DNA of 62,000 nt from Adiantum capillus-veneris (taxonomy: Eukaryota; Streptophyta; Polypodiopsida; Polypodiales; Pteridaceae). The DNA lies in assembly GCA_014529385.2 (NCBI GenBank), contig CM043951.1, positions 109,966,469 through 110,028,468 on the forward strand, written 5' to 3'. The translations under genes were made by a program, and so were the position numbers. Below, one piece after another: positions 20,707-33,696 of this stretch; the stretch's first letter is position 1; each line of letters opens with the position of its first letter. Below the pieces are notes generated by a model. The model was not told where the DNA came from. It saw only the letters and a program-made list of their open reading frames with translations, and did no database searches.

Positions 20707-21734
20707 GTGGCGTATCCGCTAACAGGATACAATGGGTGTTGAATCCATCCTCATCTGTACTCTGGATCTCGAGATAGTATGGCTCGAATCCTCTATTGTA
20801 GTCTGCGTCGATGTTGTGAAGCTCCTCTCCTCTATCGAGGACATCTTGATCTCCCTAGATCCAATACAATGAGAGTATCTATCGATATTTTGAGATTTTG
20901 TACCAAAATTAGGTTAATATGGGATATGCATGGTCATTTTAGAAGCATACATACGTAATTAACTTCATTAGTGCCATGTTTAAGCTTCCTTTTGTCAATT
21001 TTGATTCTGCTTTGATGATATTTATGAGTTCCACTTGGAAGCACGCTCATTGTGGATGCTAGCTTAAAGCTGTGGCCATAATATCCGACTATATAAGATG
21101 CTATTAGCTTCTTTGTAGTCAAGTTTGTAGGATAGTATCCGTATAAGAAGAAGAGATTTGAATAACTTTGTCATTACTAAGGTTTGAAGATTGTGTATCT
21201 CGATTGCTAGTGTTAGTCCATCTTTAGGAGAAATATGGAGCTCCTAACTTTGACGGATATATTTTTAAGATCTTTTGTGGATTGTCAGGGTTGCTAGGAA
21301 GACTTGGAATGACAATATGAATCAACTTCTAAGGCTCCTAAATAGGTGTATAAGGGCGTGTCTAGTTCCAAGTCGAGAAGAGAAGGAGAGTTGCATTAGA
21401 GAATAAGGGGTACTAAGCTCAACACTGACCGGGTTAGACCTTTGAGGCCTCAAGAAATTGTCCCTATAACAATAAAATTTCTCTTTTAAATGGAGTGTGT
21501 ACGAATGGGGCTTATGGGAAGACATTATAAAAAGTTTTTTTTAATTTAAATTTTTACAAGGCATGGTCGTTTCCTGATCAGAACAAAAAAAAACTAAAAT
21601 AGGTTGTAGAGGGGGTCAAGACCATTGCAATAGGAGGGGGTTTGGAGAGTGTTGTTTGCGAGCGAGGGAGCGTCGATAGGGTCTAGAGAGAGAGGGAGAA
21701 TACTTTCCTTGTGTGTGTGTGTGTGTCAATGGCC

Positions 21735-21781
<47 letters not shown>

Positions 21782-21941
21782 GTGCAAGGAGAGTATGGAG
21801 AGTGTGTGTGTGTAGCATGGTTTGGATGAGAGAGGAAAAACTACCTAAAGCAAGACGCCCTCTCCAAGAGAAAGTGCGAGCATGAGAGAGTGGGGGCGCT
21901 TGCATAGGGTGCAAGAGAGGGACAAAGTTATTGGTTTGTAG

Positions 21942-22024
<83 letters not shown>

Positions 22025-22198
22025 CGAAGGAATGGGCTCAGAGGGAGGTTTTCTTTATACAATGCAAAAATTAGGGGAGAGAGAAAGCATGGTCAAGGGC
22101 ACATATTGTGTGCGTGTCCATTAGTTTTACTATAATTGACTGTGTGTATTAGAACGAAGGAGATAATATCCCTAACCTTAACTACTGATTGCAGTAGA
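20707..22198. other. No recognisable gene; GA and GT microsatellites
   Basis: Right flank of element B, continuing the target sequence. I see no coding signal. It holds (GA)n at 21736-21776 and (GT)n followed by (GA)n at 21947-22019. Short ORFs there are microsatellite translations. Confidence 0.6.
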
Positions 22199-22203
22199 AA
22201 TAG

Positions 22204-22234
<31 letters not shown>

Positions 22235-24700
22235 TAGATAGATAGATTTTATTATCGTCCTCGGAGGTCAAATATGACCTATGGGACCAAAGTTACATGT
22301 GATGTAGTATGTGTATGGCTCATGAGTGACTCTCGATGCTCCAAAATTGTAGTGATGAGAGTCGCAATGGAGAGCCCACACTTTGGTTGGGAGAGGAAAG
22401 TGTGTAGGTCTAAGTTATGGCTGAAAATGTGAGAGAAGCAAGTTCGGATGTGATCAAAAGCTGAGCACTCTAGTAGTGTGTGGTACTTAGACTCTAGAAC
22501 TTGCATTGAGCATAATGTGCACAATCGATTTGACTCTTCTCCATTTCCCCAACGCCCTATCTCACATCGAAGGAAATGGGAGCTAAGCCGAATTGCTGCA
22601 ATAGTGCGTATCGTGGACAAGGGAATAGGCTCAAGCATGTAAGTGTGAGTACGGTTTCCTCTCTCAGCAAAGAACATGGTTTTGTAGTTGGGGGCAATAT
22701 AGGTGGTGTAATGTATGAAGCGTGACCCACCGGATTTCTCCCAAGCCATAATACATTGGCGTTGTAGAAAAGCTTCATTCACTTGAGAGTCAATTGAAGC
22801 ATCGTGTAGCAAGTGTAATGCATCCCATCTCCCAAACCACTTCTTTATGTCTTGCATCCATCCCGTGCTCAAGATCTTGCTTTTATGCATCTTTTGAACT
22901 TTTTTGCTTGCTTCCCATGCAATTGTAGGAAGTCGATGTGAGGGGTTTTGACGCATCTTTATCATGTACTCCACAACCCTTTCCATGCCCATAACCTCAA
23001 TTGGAAGAGATCCCGACTCAAGAAGTAGGAGCATATATGGTGTTTGTGTCTTAACTTGGAGAAAGTTTGTAAGAAAATGCTTTTGGACATTCTGAAACTC
23101 TTTCCAAGTAGACTTTGAGATGCTCCCGCCCCACACTTCAACTCCATAAAGAAGAACCGGTGTCACCAATGCATCAAAAAGATACTTCTTGAGAACCCAA
23201 CACTTGATGTTTCCCGCATTACACATGTTCTCAAATGCATAATATGCTCTCTTTCCCACTTCCAAACGACGCATAGCACATTCATGCCACTTGTGATTGG
23301 ATGGAACCGCAATGCCAAGGTACTTAAAGCTCTCAACAACTTCAAGTGTCTCGTTGTTGTACACAATGCATGGCTTCTCCTTATGGTTGGTTTTCACAAG
23401 CATAACCTTTGTTTTGGATTCATTTACAATCAGCCCACTATGCAAGCAAAAGTTCTCAAGGACAACCATAAGCTTTTGTGCATCTTCTAAAGTGTGTGCT
23501 AGAAGCACTACATCATCCGCATACAACAAAAGCATGATTACCGCATTGCAAATAGTGACCTCTTCAATGCCTTCTTCTTGCATAAAGTCAAGTACCATTT
23601 GTTCCAATTGATCGATGCATAGACCAAAGAGAGTTGGTGACAATGGACATCCTTGTTTAACCCCAATAGTGCTTACAAAAATTTCTGAAATTTCTCTTCC
23701 CATGCGCAATTGACAAATCACCTTCTCATAGATTCGAGAAACCGCAAGCATAAACTCACTTGGCACTTGGAGTTCTTCCATCCTTCTCCACAAATTGCTA
23801 CGTGGAATCATATCAAAGGCTTTCTTAAAGTCCACAAAACAACAATACAATCGCTTGCCTTTCAACCGACTTTCCTCCATGAGAACACGAAGAGTGACAA
23901 GATGATCAATGGTGCTATGGCATCGACGAAAACCCGCTTGTCCCTTTGCATGCTTGTCATTCTCTTCAGCCCAATCACTCAATTTCATCTCCATTATGCA
24001 CCCAAACAACTTTGCCATAAGAGACCCAATCATTATAGTCCGGTAGTTGCTTACATTCTTTACATCCCCTCCTTTAAGCAAAGGCTTAACCCAATTAGTA
24101 CTCCAATCATAAGGCATACCATGTTGAAGTACAAGGTTGAACATATCACACATCCACTCATGGGTAAAATCTCCCGTCCATTTGATCATCTCCGGCTTGA
24201 TACCTTGAAGATCTCCCGCTTTGCGAGTGGCCAACTTTTCAAGCCCACCGCATACATCCTCAATAGTAAAAAAAGACGGCATACATGGGAGTGAACCATA
24301 AAATGGCATTTTTTCAGTATTTGCTTGCTCATATAATTGCCTACAATGTGTGTACATATCCACTAGACTCAAGTTACCAAAATTCTCAACCCGCTTGCCT
24401 CTCAAGTTTCTCCAAAATCTTCCACATGCATGTGCCTTTTCTTGGACTTGAAATTCTTGTTGCTTTACTTCCCATCTTCTTCTCTTCTTTTGAATCAATG
24501 CCTTGTATGTATGCAAATGACTTTGATAGTTGTCTTCGTCCATAGTTGCATCAAGCTTTATCAAGGACTTTTGAGCATCTTGACATTCTTTATCAAACCA
24601 CCTTTTGCGTGATCTATCTTTGTTGATACCATGGAGATGCTTTATGGCAAAGCATTCTTCCGCACAAGAACAAATAGCTTTCTTGAAAGCTTCCCATTTA
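22199..24700 (-). mobile_element. LINE retrotransposon, 5'-truncated
   Basis: Minus-strand RT ORF followed by an ~80-bp tail ending AATAAAATCTATC, then (ATCT)n. A tetranucleotide tail instead of poly(A) is known for RTE-type LINEs. The endonuclease domain is missing: homology starts at about 24700, where a microsatellite-bearing tandem repeat takes over. Clade assignment is tentative. Confidence 0.75.
22201..22248. repeat. GATA/GA tetranucleotide tract at LINE 3' end
   Basis: GATA units interrupted by GAGA on the plus strand. On the LINE strand this is a (TATC)n tail right after AATAAAA, consistent with the 3' terminus. Confidence 0.85.
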
Positions 24701-24770
24701 GCATGAAACTGAGTGTGTATGCTTGGGTGCAGTAGACAGAGAGTGAATAATTTGATGCAGGGAATCGCAA

Positions 24771-24848
<78 letters not shown>

Positions 24849-24939
24849 GTGACTGTGTGTGTGCAGGGCTTGCATGAAACTGAGTGTGTATGCTTGGGTG
24901 CAGTAGCGAGAGAGTGAATAATTTGATGCAGGGAATCAC
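22279..24939 (-). CDS. LINE ORF2 reverse transcriptase, open but lacking endonuclease
   Basis: The frame is open for 886 codons; the first ~80 come from (GA)n-bearing repeats, so real homology starts near 24700 (KWEAFKKAI). RT motifs in order: AGFRRCHSTIDH, CCFVDFKKAFDMIPR, GVKQGCPLSPTLF, the LLYADDVVLLAH active site and FKYLGI. The C-terminal part has a Cys/His cluster (CTLCSMQV-x7-H-x4-C), typical of LINE ORF2 ends. No RNase H seen. With no apurinic endonuclease it would need help to move, but the RT reading frame is unbroken, so truncation happened at insertion. Confidence 0.85.
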
Positions 24940-24941
24940 AA

Positions 24942-24986
<45 letters not shown>
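24701..24986. repeat. Tandem duplication with (GA)n tracts at LINE 5' end
   Basis: Two copies of a unit starting GCATGAAACTGAGTGTGTAT (24701 and 24872), each running into GAGAGTGAATAATTTGATGC and then a long GA tract (24779-24844, 24948-24985). Both are open in the LINE frame by chance and give a repeated 22-residue segment. Confidence 0.9.
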
Positions 24987-24987
<1 letters not shown>

Positions 24988-25075
24988 ACAGTTCTAGGAA
25001 TGTGTGTGGGTGGGTGGGGGTTGGCCATCTAAGCGCTAGTAAGATAGAGAGAGAGTTTTGTTGCTATAGTAAGAG

Positions 25076-25112
<37 letters not shown>

Positions 25113-27287
25113 TCCTATTAAAGTTTTGCAGGGGAGATTACCTCTGTGTGTGTGGGTGTATAAATTAGAGAGAGAAAGAACTAGTGAGGAGAAAAGGAGT
25201 GCCATTCTGTGTGTTCTTGATGGTGCTAATAGCAAGAAAGGGAGAGAGATATTTACATTACCTTCGGAGACTGTAGTAAGAGAAAGAGGAGAGATAAATG
25301 AGAAAGAGAGAAAGATGACTATCATGTCCAATTGAAGAAAGAGGAAAATTAATGAATGCGAGTCGACATCGAAATCAATGGTAAAGTGAGCAATTATGGA
25401 CATCGCTGATTGGAAGCAATGAAACTCAAGGGTTCATTTTATTGATGGAAGGGAGAGCCTTCTGTGCCTTAGAGAGAGAGTGTTAATGCAAAGACAAACA
25501 AAGTGGGACAAAACTATGCGTGCTAGTACCTAAGAGTGCTAAGGAGAGAGAGAGAAGATACGATACCAGATGGGATCCCAAAGCCCCTCCAAGGGCCCCC
25601 CTATCTAATCCTAGAGTGGTATTTTCTTTAGATTGCACAAGTCCGGTACAATGGTCGTAAATGCTATGATGCTAGACGATGAACCATGTCAATACAACGA
25701 AGACGATGAAAACGACGAGGCTGAAATATGTAATCTAAAATCTGGAAATGATATACTAATCTGCAGGGATTTAGTGTTGTCGTGCCGGTACGGGACTGAT
25801 CTGCAACTATCGTGCGGGGCACAGGCTAAAAACCAAAAAAGCTAGGCTGATCTGGTTGAAACTGAAACACTATTTCTCTTAATGATGGGTACTTATGATT
25901 GTGCAATTAGAGGGTATGCAACTACTCCAAGTTCCTGAACATGCATGGCTTGGCTCACAAGGGTCCATAACACTTCCTAAGTTGTCCTAGACCCTAGAAG
26001 TATAAATACTTTGTCCACATGCACATAGGGTTAGATGTACACGTGACATCCCCTCCTTTTCAAGATGAGGTATGGGTACCAAGCTGTGTGTGCCAGTGCT
26101 TGAACTTCATAAATGTATGCAATGCTCACTTCTTTGGGCTGCACTGAAAGAGAATCCACTTCATCTGCTTCGGGTTCATGTCTTCAACTTAGTCTACGAT
26201 CTCCGGTCCATCTTCTTCTAGGATCTCCGATGACGCATCTTCCTAAAAACAATTAAAACACAAGACCATAAACGCATCTGTTTGATACAAAAAATGTGTC
26301 CTAAACTTAACTTCTTGACCTAATTCTATCCACTATGGAAAACCCCAATGGGAATACCAATTCTCGTTGGACAATCATGCTAGTGCGTCTGCTATGCCTG
26401 TGTCATGCCAAGGAATGAGCATGCAAACATGATGTAAAATCATGCAACACTACAGATTCCTTGAAGAGAACTTATCTATATTTCCTAAAGTGATTCTCAT
26501 GCATCTGTGCTCATTGCTGAGTGAGTCATATACAATGTGCAATATGGTCTCCTTGTGAAAATACACACACATAGACGGTGATATAGTCATGAATAAGACA
26601 CTCTAACAATGGAAACTGACTAATCATGAAAGAAAAGGGTACTTCTTGAATCAATACTTCTGACTCGACTCAAGAGTTAAGATGGATTCTTTGTGACTAA
26701 TCATATCTGCAATCCGGTTAGTGCTACTAGACATACAAGCACTCAAACCATCCAATTTCTTACAAAACTGGAACCATCTAGCCTCACAGCCGTTGCAAGG
26801 CTACAGAGAGCAGAATCAAAGGGAGTCTTCATCACAGATGAAAATCCGCTATGTTTTGATTGCTATAATCTAAAAATGCTATTGATCTTTATGGCTAAAA
26901 ATTGAATGCAAGGGTTGCATGAGGAACTTGAAAATTTTGGCAAGGATCTGCTACCATTGGGGAGTGGATCCGGCAAGGCTTAGGACTCAAATGAAAACGT
27001 TGATACTTCAAGCTCCAAAAATTCTAGCTGAATTGCTGAGAAAAGGTTGTTGAGTGGATCTAAATTGCTCCAAAAAATGTAGGTTGCATTTCTAAGAAAA
27101 CGTTGTTGAGTGAATCCAAATTTCTTGGTTGAATTGCTCAAAAAAAACTATTCTCTTCTACGTTACTCTGCTCTTTAGGGTTCAATCAAACTCTGGAAGA
27201 GGTCAATGATCAATTCAATCTCTTCATTGTCCTTCATTGCTTCTTGAATCTCTTCAGTTGTCAATTTGCATAAAGACAAAGAGTGTC
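24987..27287. other. No recognisable gene; microsatellites and a weak tandem repeat
   Basis: (GA)n at 25079-25108. At 26047-26060 the minus strand reads AAAAGGAGGGGATGTCACG, which could be a polypurine tract plus LTR start, but I cannot find its partner. 27010-27145 holds two imperfect ~60-bp copies around TTGTTGAGTG. The ORF at 25633-25845 shows no family features. Confidence 0.4.
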
Positions 27288-28490
27288 TCACAAACGAATC
27301 CAGGATGGATTAGGCTCATATGAAGGATCAATGTCTAACTCTATGGCCGGATATTTCGTTTCATCATACATTGAATCAATGTTGTTCTCTTCTTCATTGG
27401 AGTAGTCATCATGTGATAATGCTGTTAGGAGATGGGAATGCGTAGAATTCATGTCGTTCTCTTGAGTTACAACATCTAAGATTCCATCTCAGTTGATGTT
27501 TCCAAATATTTGACGTCGTGGAAGATTAACAGGCACAAATTTCCTCCATGGATTGAGAGAATCTGGAGAACTATAGAAGAAAGGGTGCTCACAATGTGTC
27601 GGCAAAATATATGGTTCTTGTGTTGTCCATAATGGTTTTGAAGAGTCAACTATCCAAAAACCAAATGGTTTTTATTTCATTATGGCTCTAGCCCCTTTAT
27701 ACTCAGGACGAAACCATTTTATCTCAAATACAATCTGTTAAACATAAGATATTCAAAAACATCTTAGAAGAAACTTCAAAGTTAATAGCATCCATATTTG
27801 TGTATATCTATAAAATCTTATTACCTGTTTACAAACACGGAAGTTGAGCTCATAAATACCAACTACAGTTCCCAATAGCCAAGCTCTCATCAATACGGTT
27901 TGAATCTCTTGCACTTGCACATGATTACTGCCGCCACCATTGGTTCTTCCAATCATTTCAAAGGTTTCTTTCATAGTTCCTCAGAAAGAAGTGGAAAGGT
28001 GGAACGAGGAAGGCAAAATTGGAAGATAATTAATTCCGTCAAATGGAAAATTAATCTAGAAACACCTAAAAGATGAACAATGCAATAATCTTGAGTAACA
28101 CGTTGTTGATCAATTTTGTCGACTCGAAGGTGTTGTCCATAGGTCCACATGTTGCTATACTCAGAAACCTAAAAGTACATAGCAGGTACATCAAATCCAA
28201 GTAAGAATATTAGAAATGCAAACAACTTTGTAATATACGTTCATAGAGAAATCAAAAACCTCCAAGCACCCATCCTTCGGCCATTGAACCCTTTGGTCGT
28301 GATCTTTGGCGAACATGCCCCTTTTAAACTCCCAAAAATATGTTAACCCAAACTATCCAACGAGTGCTAACAACACCCACAATCTCTATCTCATCTAGGA
28401 TATGAATAAGCATGTGGACTTGGACATCAAAAAGGATGTTGGTAGCTCTTTCTCTGCGAAACAAAGGAGCTCAATGCACTCCCTTTTCTT
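27288..28490 (-). pseudogene. CACTA (En/Spm) transposase remnant: DUF4218 and DUF4216-like parts
   Basis: On the minus strand 28490-28270 reads like the DUF4218 region of CACTA transposases: VHMLIHILDEIEIVGVV, then TRW, and GHVRQRSRPKGSMAEGWVL, with stops. Further on, 27734-27288 reads like DUF4216: IVFEIKWFRPEYKGARAIMK, then KPLWTTQEPYILPTH, YSSPDSLNPWRKFVPVNLPR and an acidic tail ending at TGA 27288-27290. Between them is a likely 90-bp intron. The order (4218 then 4216) is that of the transposase C-terminal half. The upstream transposase core is not clear. Internal stops show it is dead. Confidence 0.7.
27735..27824 (-). other. Probable 90-bp intron in CACTA remnant
   Basis: Minus strand: exon ends AAACAG, intron starts GTAATAAG and ends TTTAACAG, then ATTGTATTTGAG. 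Splicing joins FRVCKQ to IVFEIKWF, giving the expected fold order of the DUF4216-like domain. Confidence 0.55.
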
Positions 28491-28661
28491 TTGTGGTATT
28501 GACCTTGTATCAATCTCCTTATACATGATCCATCTATAAAAACATAGAAGAAAAATGTGAAAAATGTTTATTAATTAGTATATATACAACATTGGCAATC
28601 TATACACATGCCTTTCTAGCTTCCCTAAATGATAGATAACATCTCAGATACCAGTCCTTAA

Positions 28662-29983
28662 CACTAAGTTGGTAACCTAACAGGACATAAAAGTGTCCTT
28701 TCAAGGTTTTGAAAAAAACCTCCAAAACCATAGTAGATCCACTCATTTTGTAAAATCCTTTCATGAGGTTATAGTTCAAGGCCTACTACACATGGAAAAA
28801 ATAAGAAACTTGTAAAATTTCTCATCTTTTGGTCACACCAAGCCTCCAAAGTTGATGGACCAGTACATTTTCATCAAACCAATCATTTTTTATGTTTTGT
28901 TGCATAAAAAATAAGATTAGGGATTTTTGTAGGACTTGAGATAAATTCCCTAGTTAACTTCAATGGGTTGGTGATCAGAACATACGATTGCTTCTCACTC
29001 ACTATTTTTTGTTTTGCCAAAAGAAATAGGTACAAAAAAGTTGAATTTTTACCATTTTGCAAACCTATTATCAAAGTTTCCATATCCACGCTCAATACAA
29101 ATAATATATGCATGTTTTCTTAGTTCCCTATTATCCTTTAGGTTCATAAGGAGCCATGGAGCATGTCAAAACAATAATAAATCTCTTACCAAGGGGAATC
29201 TTGGGGACAAAGATGAAGTGCTAAATACAGCAAGCATGAAAAAACTAGGTTCAACACTATAAGTTGTAGAATCCCATAGCAACTATTCAATACCTAGCCA
29301 AATTTGATCCTTATGACTAGATATGGTTACTACCTACAAAATGCATGTAGTTGTCACAAGAAACTAACAATATTGAAAAAGTTATACTTGATATAATAGA
29401 ATATTTTGTTTTCTTCTATAATTGAAAAAATCAACCATCGTTGTCTACTATGCAAAATAGGGTATTAGGTGCCCCAAAACTCAAGGAATACTAGCTTTAT
29501 GTTACAATATGCGACATAGAAAATCAAAACTGCATTTGGATATCATGAAAGCCACCAAAAAAATAATAGAAGAGCTAAAATTGGCTAAAAAACAGGATTT
29601 GACCATTTTTGTAATTTGGTCATAACTTACAACTTTAACATTGATTTCTCCCTAGAAGCATTAGGACATGTTGAGGACTACTAAAGATAGTTCTCTAGCA
29701 TCATAGAACTCACAAACATGAATTCTAGAGTGATATAGTTGCAAAAAGTTGAAAAAGGCCAATAACAGGATCTGTTTTTTCACACAGTTTAGGTTGTGAA
29801 ATGTTGTGCAAGGACAACGTTAAAGATGGAATTGATATTCCAAAAAAATGTCGAGTTTTTTTCAGCTCATGAGACAACTTTCTATACAGATATCACCTCA
29901 AAATCCATTTTGAAACTCTTGACATAATTCAAGGAAAATGGTCACTTAACATGACATAAAAGTGTCACATTACCAACCTAGTG
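28662..29983. mobile_element. 1.3-kb non-autonomous element with CACTA-type terminal repeats
   Basis: The left end reads CACTAAGTTGGTAA and the right end, reverse complemented, CACTAGGTTGGTAA. TTAA flanks both sides (28658-28661, 29984-29987) as target duplication or part of the ends. Each end has a subterminal hairpin with the same loop: GGACA-TAAAAG-TGTCC (28683-28698) and TGACA-TAAAAG-TGTCA (29952-29967). No transposase inside. CACTA termini would fit En/Spm, though a TTAA duplication is unusual for it. Confidence 0.5.
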
Positions 29984-29987
29984 TTAA

Positions 29988-30785
29988 GCAATCATCAATA
30001 AAAAGGGGGAGAACATGTTACATGTATCAATTTAGAATCACTTTGAATGCATGCTATATGAATATTTTCTTACAGGTGCGCTCCCCAAGTCCTCCTCCTC
30101 TTGTAACAAGCTCAAGATCTCTCTTGTCATGAACCTCCTACATTCATAAAAGTTAAATTAAATTTCCTGATAATGAAAAACTAGTTTGAAAATATTTTTA
30201 ACATAAAAAGATAACTCAAAGTTACAAATATTACTCACAAAAGGTCGTGATGGTGGAAGAATGTGCTACAAGGCTCTTTATCCTTGGTATGTCGCCATCT
30301 CGATCTCTGTTGGAGTTGGAGGTCAACCATAATCTTTGGTTTGTACAAAACAGATCCAAAGTTTAGGATATTTGTATTCACATCATTATAAAAATATGGT
30401 ATGAAAATCTATATATGTATACTTACGAAAGTGGCTATGAAGCTGGTCTTGCCCATGCGACCCAAGTGGGACGTGTAGCCGCTCGCAACTCTAGCATGTG
30501 TTGTGTCCTACATTATGTCCATTGAAAATAAGATGATATCACAATTATATTATCGGTGAATACATAGTAGTTTAATTGAAAATTCAAATTGTAAATTGAC
30601 ATACTTTTTGGTACGGGAATGCTACCCGTAATCGCATCTCCCTTCGAAAGTGGGTCCCTTACTCCTCATGGAATCCCGGATGTCTATTATTTGCAGGGAC
30701 CATAGCGTACTTCATGTTTGTGTTCACAACAAGAGGAAACAATATATGTCTGTACGTATAAATGTATGTGTTTATATATTTATGT

Positions 30786-30826
<41 letters not shown>

Positions 30827-31050
30827 TCTGAATATGTATGTACGTACGTACACACACACACACTAGTACTTTAGTCAAATTACATTTAACTTCCTATTTT
30901 TAGTACATATACAGATTCCTCTCGTACTCCATCGCCTCCGTATTATAGTCATGGAGACCACTCTCATACAATGGGACGAGAAGAAGAACCTTCAAAGAGA
31001 GTGCTTTCAGTTTATTATGAAGAGAACAGGATTCCATGGTGGTGCGATAA
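29988..31050. other. No clear gene; possible further CACTA exons; (TA)n tract
   Basis: Minus-strand stretches with good splice donors (for example near 30420 after ...IATF) may be upstream exons of the CACTA transposase gene, but I cannot identify a domain. A (TA)n tract lies at about 30785-30822. Confidence 0.3.
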
Positions 31051-31055
31051 ATGTC

Positions 31056-31504
31056 ACTAGGGAGATTTTGGACTCTCAATGGGCCCTATAAGGACTTTGA
31101 CTTTCTCCCTCTTGTCCAAAATGGGAGCACAGTAAAAGTTTTAGAAATGAAATCAAAATTGTTTAGAATTTACTGATAGAGATCTATCCATTGATATATA
31201 GCATGCCATCAAATTCCTTATATGCTAGAAGATTCTATTTTTTTATGTGACAACTCCGTCTTATAAATAGAATCTCTCCTCACATTTCATCTTCAGTGGG
31301 GAGGCCATAACTTCTACAAATCAACTCCAAAATTTTCAGAGTTTGGGGATTTAGAACCTACTTTCTAAGATCTTTCTAATGATATGTTGGTTTGATAAGA
31401 CTTTGAAAAAGCGTTTATGTACTTCATCTAGTTTCTCACTTTGGAGAAGAGAGGCAAAGTCAAACCTCCTTATAGGGCCCCTTTGAGAGTCCAGAGTTTC
31501 CCTA
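31056..31504. mobile_element. Inverted-repeat (MITE-like) element
   Basis: About 75-bp imperfect inverted repeats: left arm from 31058 (TAGGGAGATTTTGGACTCTC), right arm, reverse complemented from 31504, TAGGGAAACTCTGGACTCTC. Both continue with GGGCCCTATAAGGA. ATGTC lies on each side (31051-31055, 31505-31509). No coding capacity. Family not assigned. Confidence 0.6.
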
Positions 31505-31509
31505 ATGTC

Positions 31510-32222
31510 TAACTAAATTTACTACCAGCTCAATTGACAAAGGCAATGTAACAAGGACATTAGGAACATTTTCCAAAAAGACTTCTTTTTTTTGCCCACC
31601 GACCATTTCTTGTCCTGTCTATTCAAAGCCTTGCAGCCTTGTTCCAAAAGAAGTTGCCTTTCTTATCTTTTTGTTCCTTAAAGTTAATATGCAAGGCAAA
31701 GGTCAAGATGAAGTGAAAGATGCAGACAAAGAGGGAACAAATACAAATGTTTCCATAGTCCTAGAACTTGAGAGAAGTAAAGTTCTAGAGGAGGAGGAAG
31801 TTGATGTTGTAGCTGAGGAGCGGGAGAGTTCAAGTTTTGATGTTTCTCAATTTAGAGCTGTAATGTCATTGATAAGCACACAAAGGAGGTAGAGCTATCC
31901 GAGGCCTCTCTTTCTGTTCCAAGCCTTCTGAGAGATACCCTTCCCAGGGGCCTATGCACAAAATACAGAATTTACAATTTATCCAATTTTTCATATACAA
32001 CTTTCATTATACAATTTCCAATATACATCAGAGTTGTGAAAGAATTTGCATAGAAGAGAAATTCTCAGTGCCTGACCTAGGATGGAGTTTAAGACATGAT
32101 CCAGACTACATCCAAAGGAACCTAGTAACTAGTGCTACCTCTGAATGGGTGTTATAAATGAAAGCATACTCAAGAAAAAAATAACATTGTGGAGAGTGAA
32201 TATATGTGTACACCACATTGCG

Positions 32223-32289
<67 letters not shown>

Positions 32290-33696
32290 AGAATATAGTG
32301 GAGAGTGAAATAGAGTGCACAAAGATACAAGAGGTTGACAACATAGAACCTTTAAATGCCCCATCTAAAGGAATTAAACAAGCAAACTTGCATTGATGCA
32401 ATATTAAAATTTGCGTATACCATAATATCAAAATGTATAACAAAATAACTAGCAGAGCACGTAGGGATCCACCGGTCCACCCATCCACTTCCACTCTACT
32501 AAGGATAGAGAGAATCTCACTTCACTGAGAGCAAGCCATGACACCTCCAACCTACTGAGCCAGACATAGGCTTTTCTCTTCGCCTCTCTCCATGAACCCG
32601 AGCTCTGAAAAGATCTCTCTTGTAGTACGTTGCCATGAGAAACATAACACATGATTCCAATCACAATAGCAGCTTCCATATGCACAAACAATCTTTCCAA
32701 GCAGTCATATTGTACCGGGTCTCTACTCTTTTACATCTACTATAAACCATCCAAATCACTTCAGGATCTAATCCCAAAATCATAAATCATAATCCAGTCA
32801 CATCATATGTGTGAGCACTCCACCCACTCAGGGTGAGGCACAACCAATCCTGTATAACCACTTTAGAACATAACATGGCTGCAAACATTTTCGCAACATT
32901 TTAGTAGCATAACCATATCAAGAAACAAAATCCAAGAGCCACACCAGCTTCCACAATCAAAATCACAACCATAATCCATGAGGGATCTTGATCCTTAACC
33001 ATAAACTATATTCACACTGAACCAACTCCCACACTTGGAGTTTGATATATGTGCTGCAATCAAACTGAGCCCACACACATGGTCCTTAAGAGATGAACAT
33101 TTTATGCATAAAATAAGTTTGACCAATAACTAAACATGATATCAAAATCCAATTTTGACAACATGCAATGATGCATCATATTTGCACTTCACCCCTCTAG
33201 CACATAGAGCTAGTTTTGACCTAGGAAGGTGGAAAGCAATCATACACATACACATGAGGCATCCGCATCTGTCTGTGAGGTTACATACATCATATGATAT
33301 CATTCCATCAACATAAACATGATGCAAAACAGCTCCGACATATAGGTCGACCATAAACCATAACTTCACAAATATACAAGAAACAACTTTTTTCCATTTT
33401 CAGGTGCATACATAGCATGAAAATGATTTTTTTTAACCTCAAACCAATGCATCAAAATTATCCGTAATATAGACTAACACCTTATCACGTCACTTTGCCC
33501 ATATGATACTCATGCAACAAACGGTAACACAAAAAGAAAGCCGCTTTTTTCATATATGCCTGTACGGTTTGGGTTAGCTAACCATATACCCTGACATAAG
33601 TTTATAGACATCTAATACTTGAAATAAAATCACAAAAATAAACCATAAATCATATATAAACAACTCGATAAATTCATGACGTCATATGGTACTCCC
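31510..33696. other. No recognisable gene
   Basis: AT-rich. (GA)n at 32225-32283. The ORF from ATG 31690 to 31892 encodes an acidic Glu/Val-rich peptide of 67 residues with no recognised domain. Other short ORFs overlap microsatellites. Confidence 0.5.

Noticed and set aside
21649-22135. ORFs of 62-78 codons in GA/GT tracts
   Set aside because: Translations of microsatellites (ERERER, VCVCVC).
23710-24294. 194-codon plus-strand ORF across the LINE
   Set aside because: Antisense shadow of the RT ORF.
25633-25845. 70-codon acidic ORF
   Set aside because: No homology pattern, no neighbours, too short to support.
32106-32494. ORFs with SLSLSL runs
   Set aside because: Microsatellite translations.
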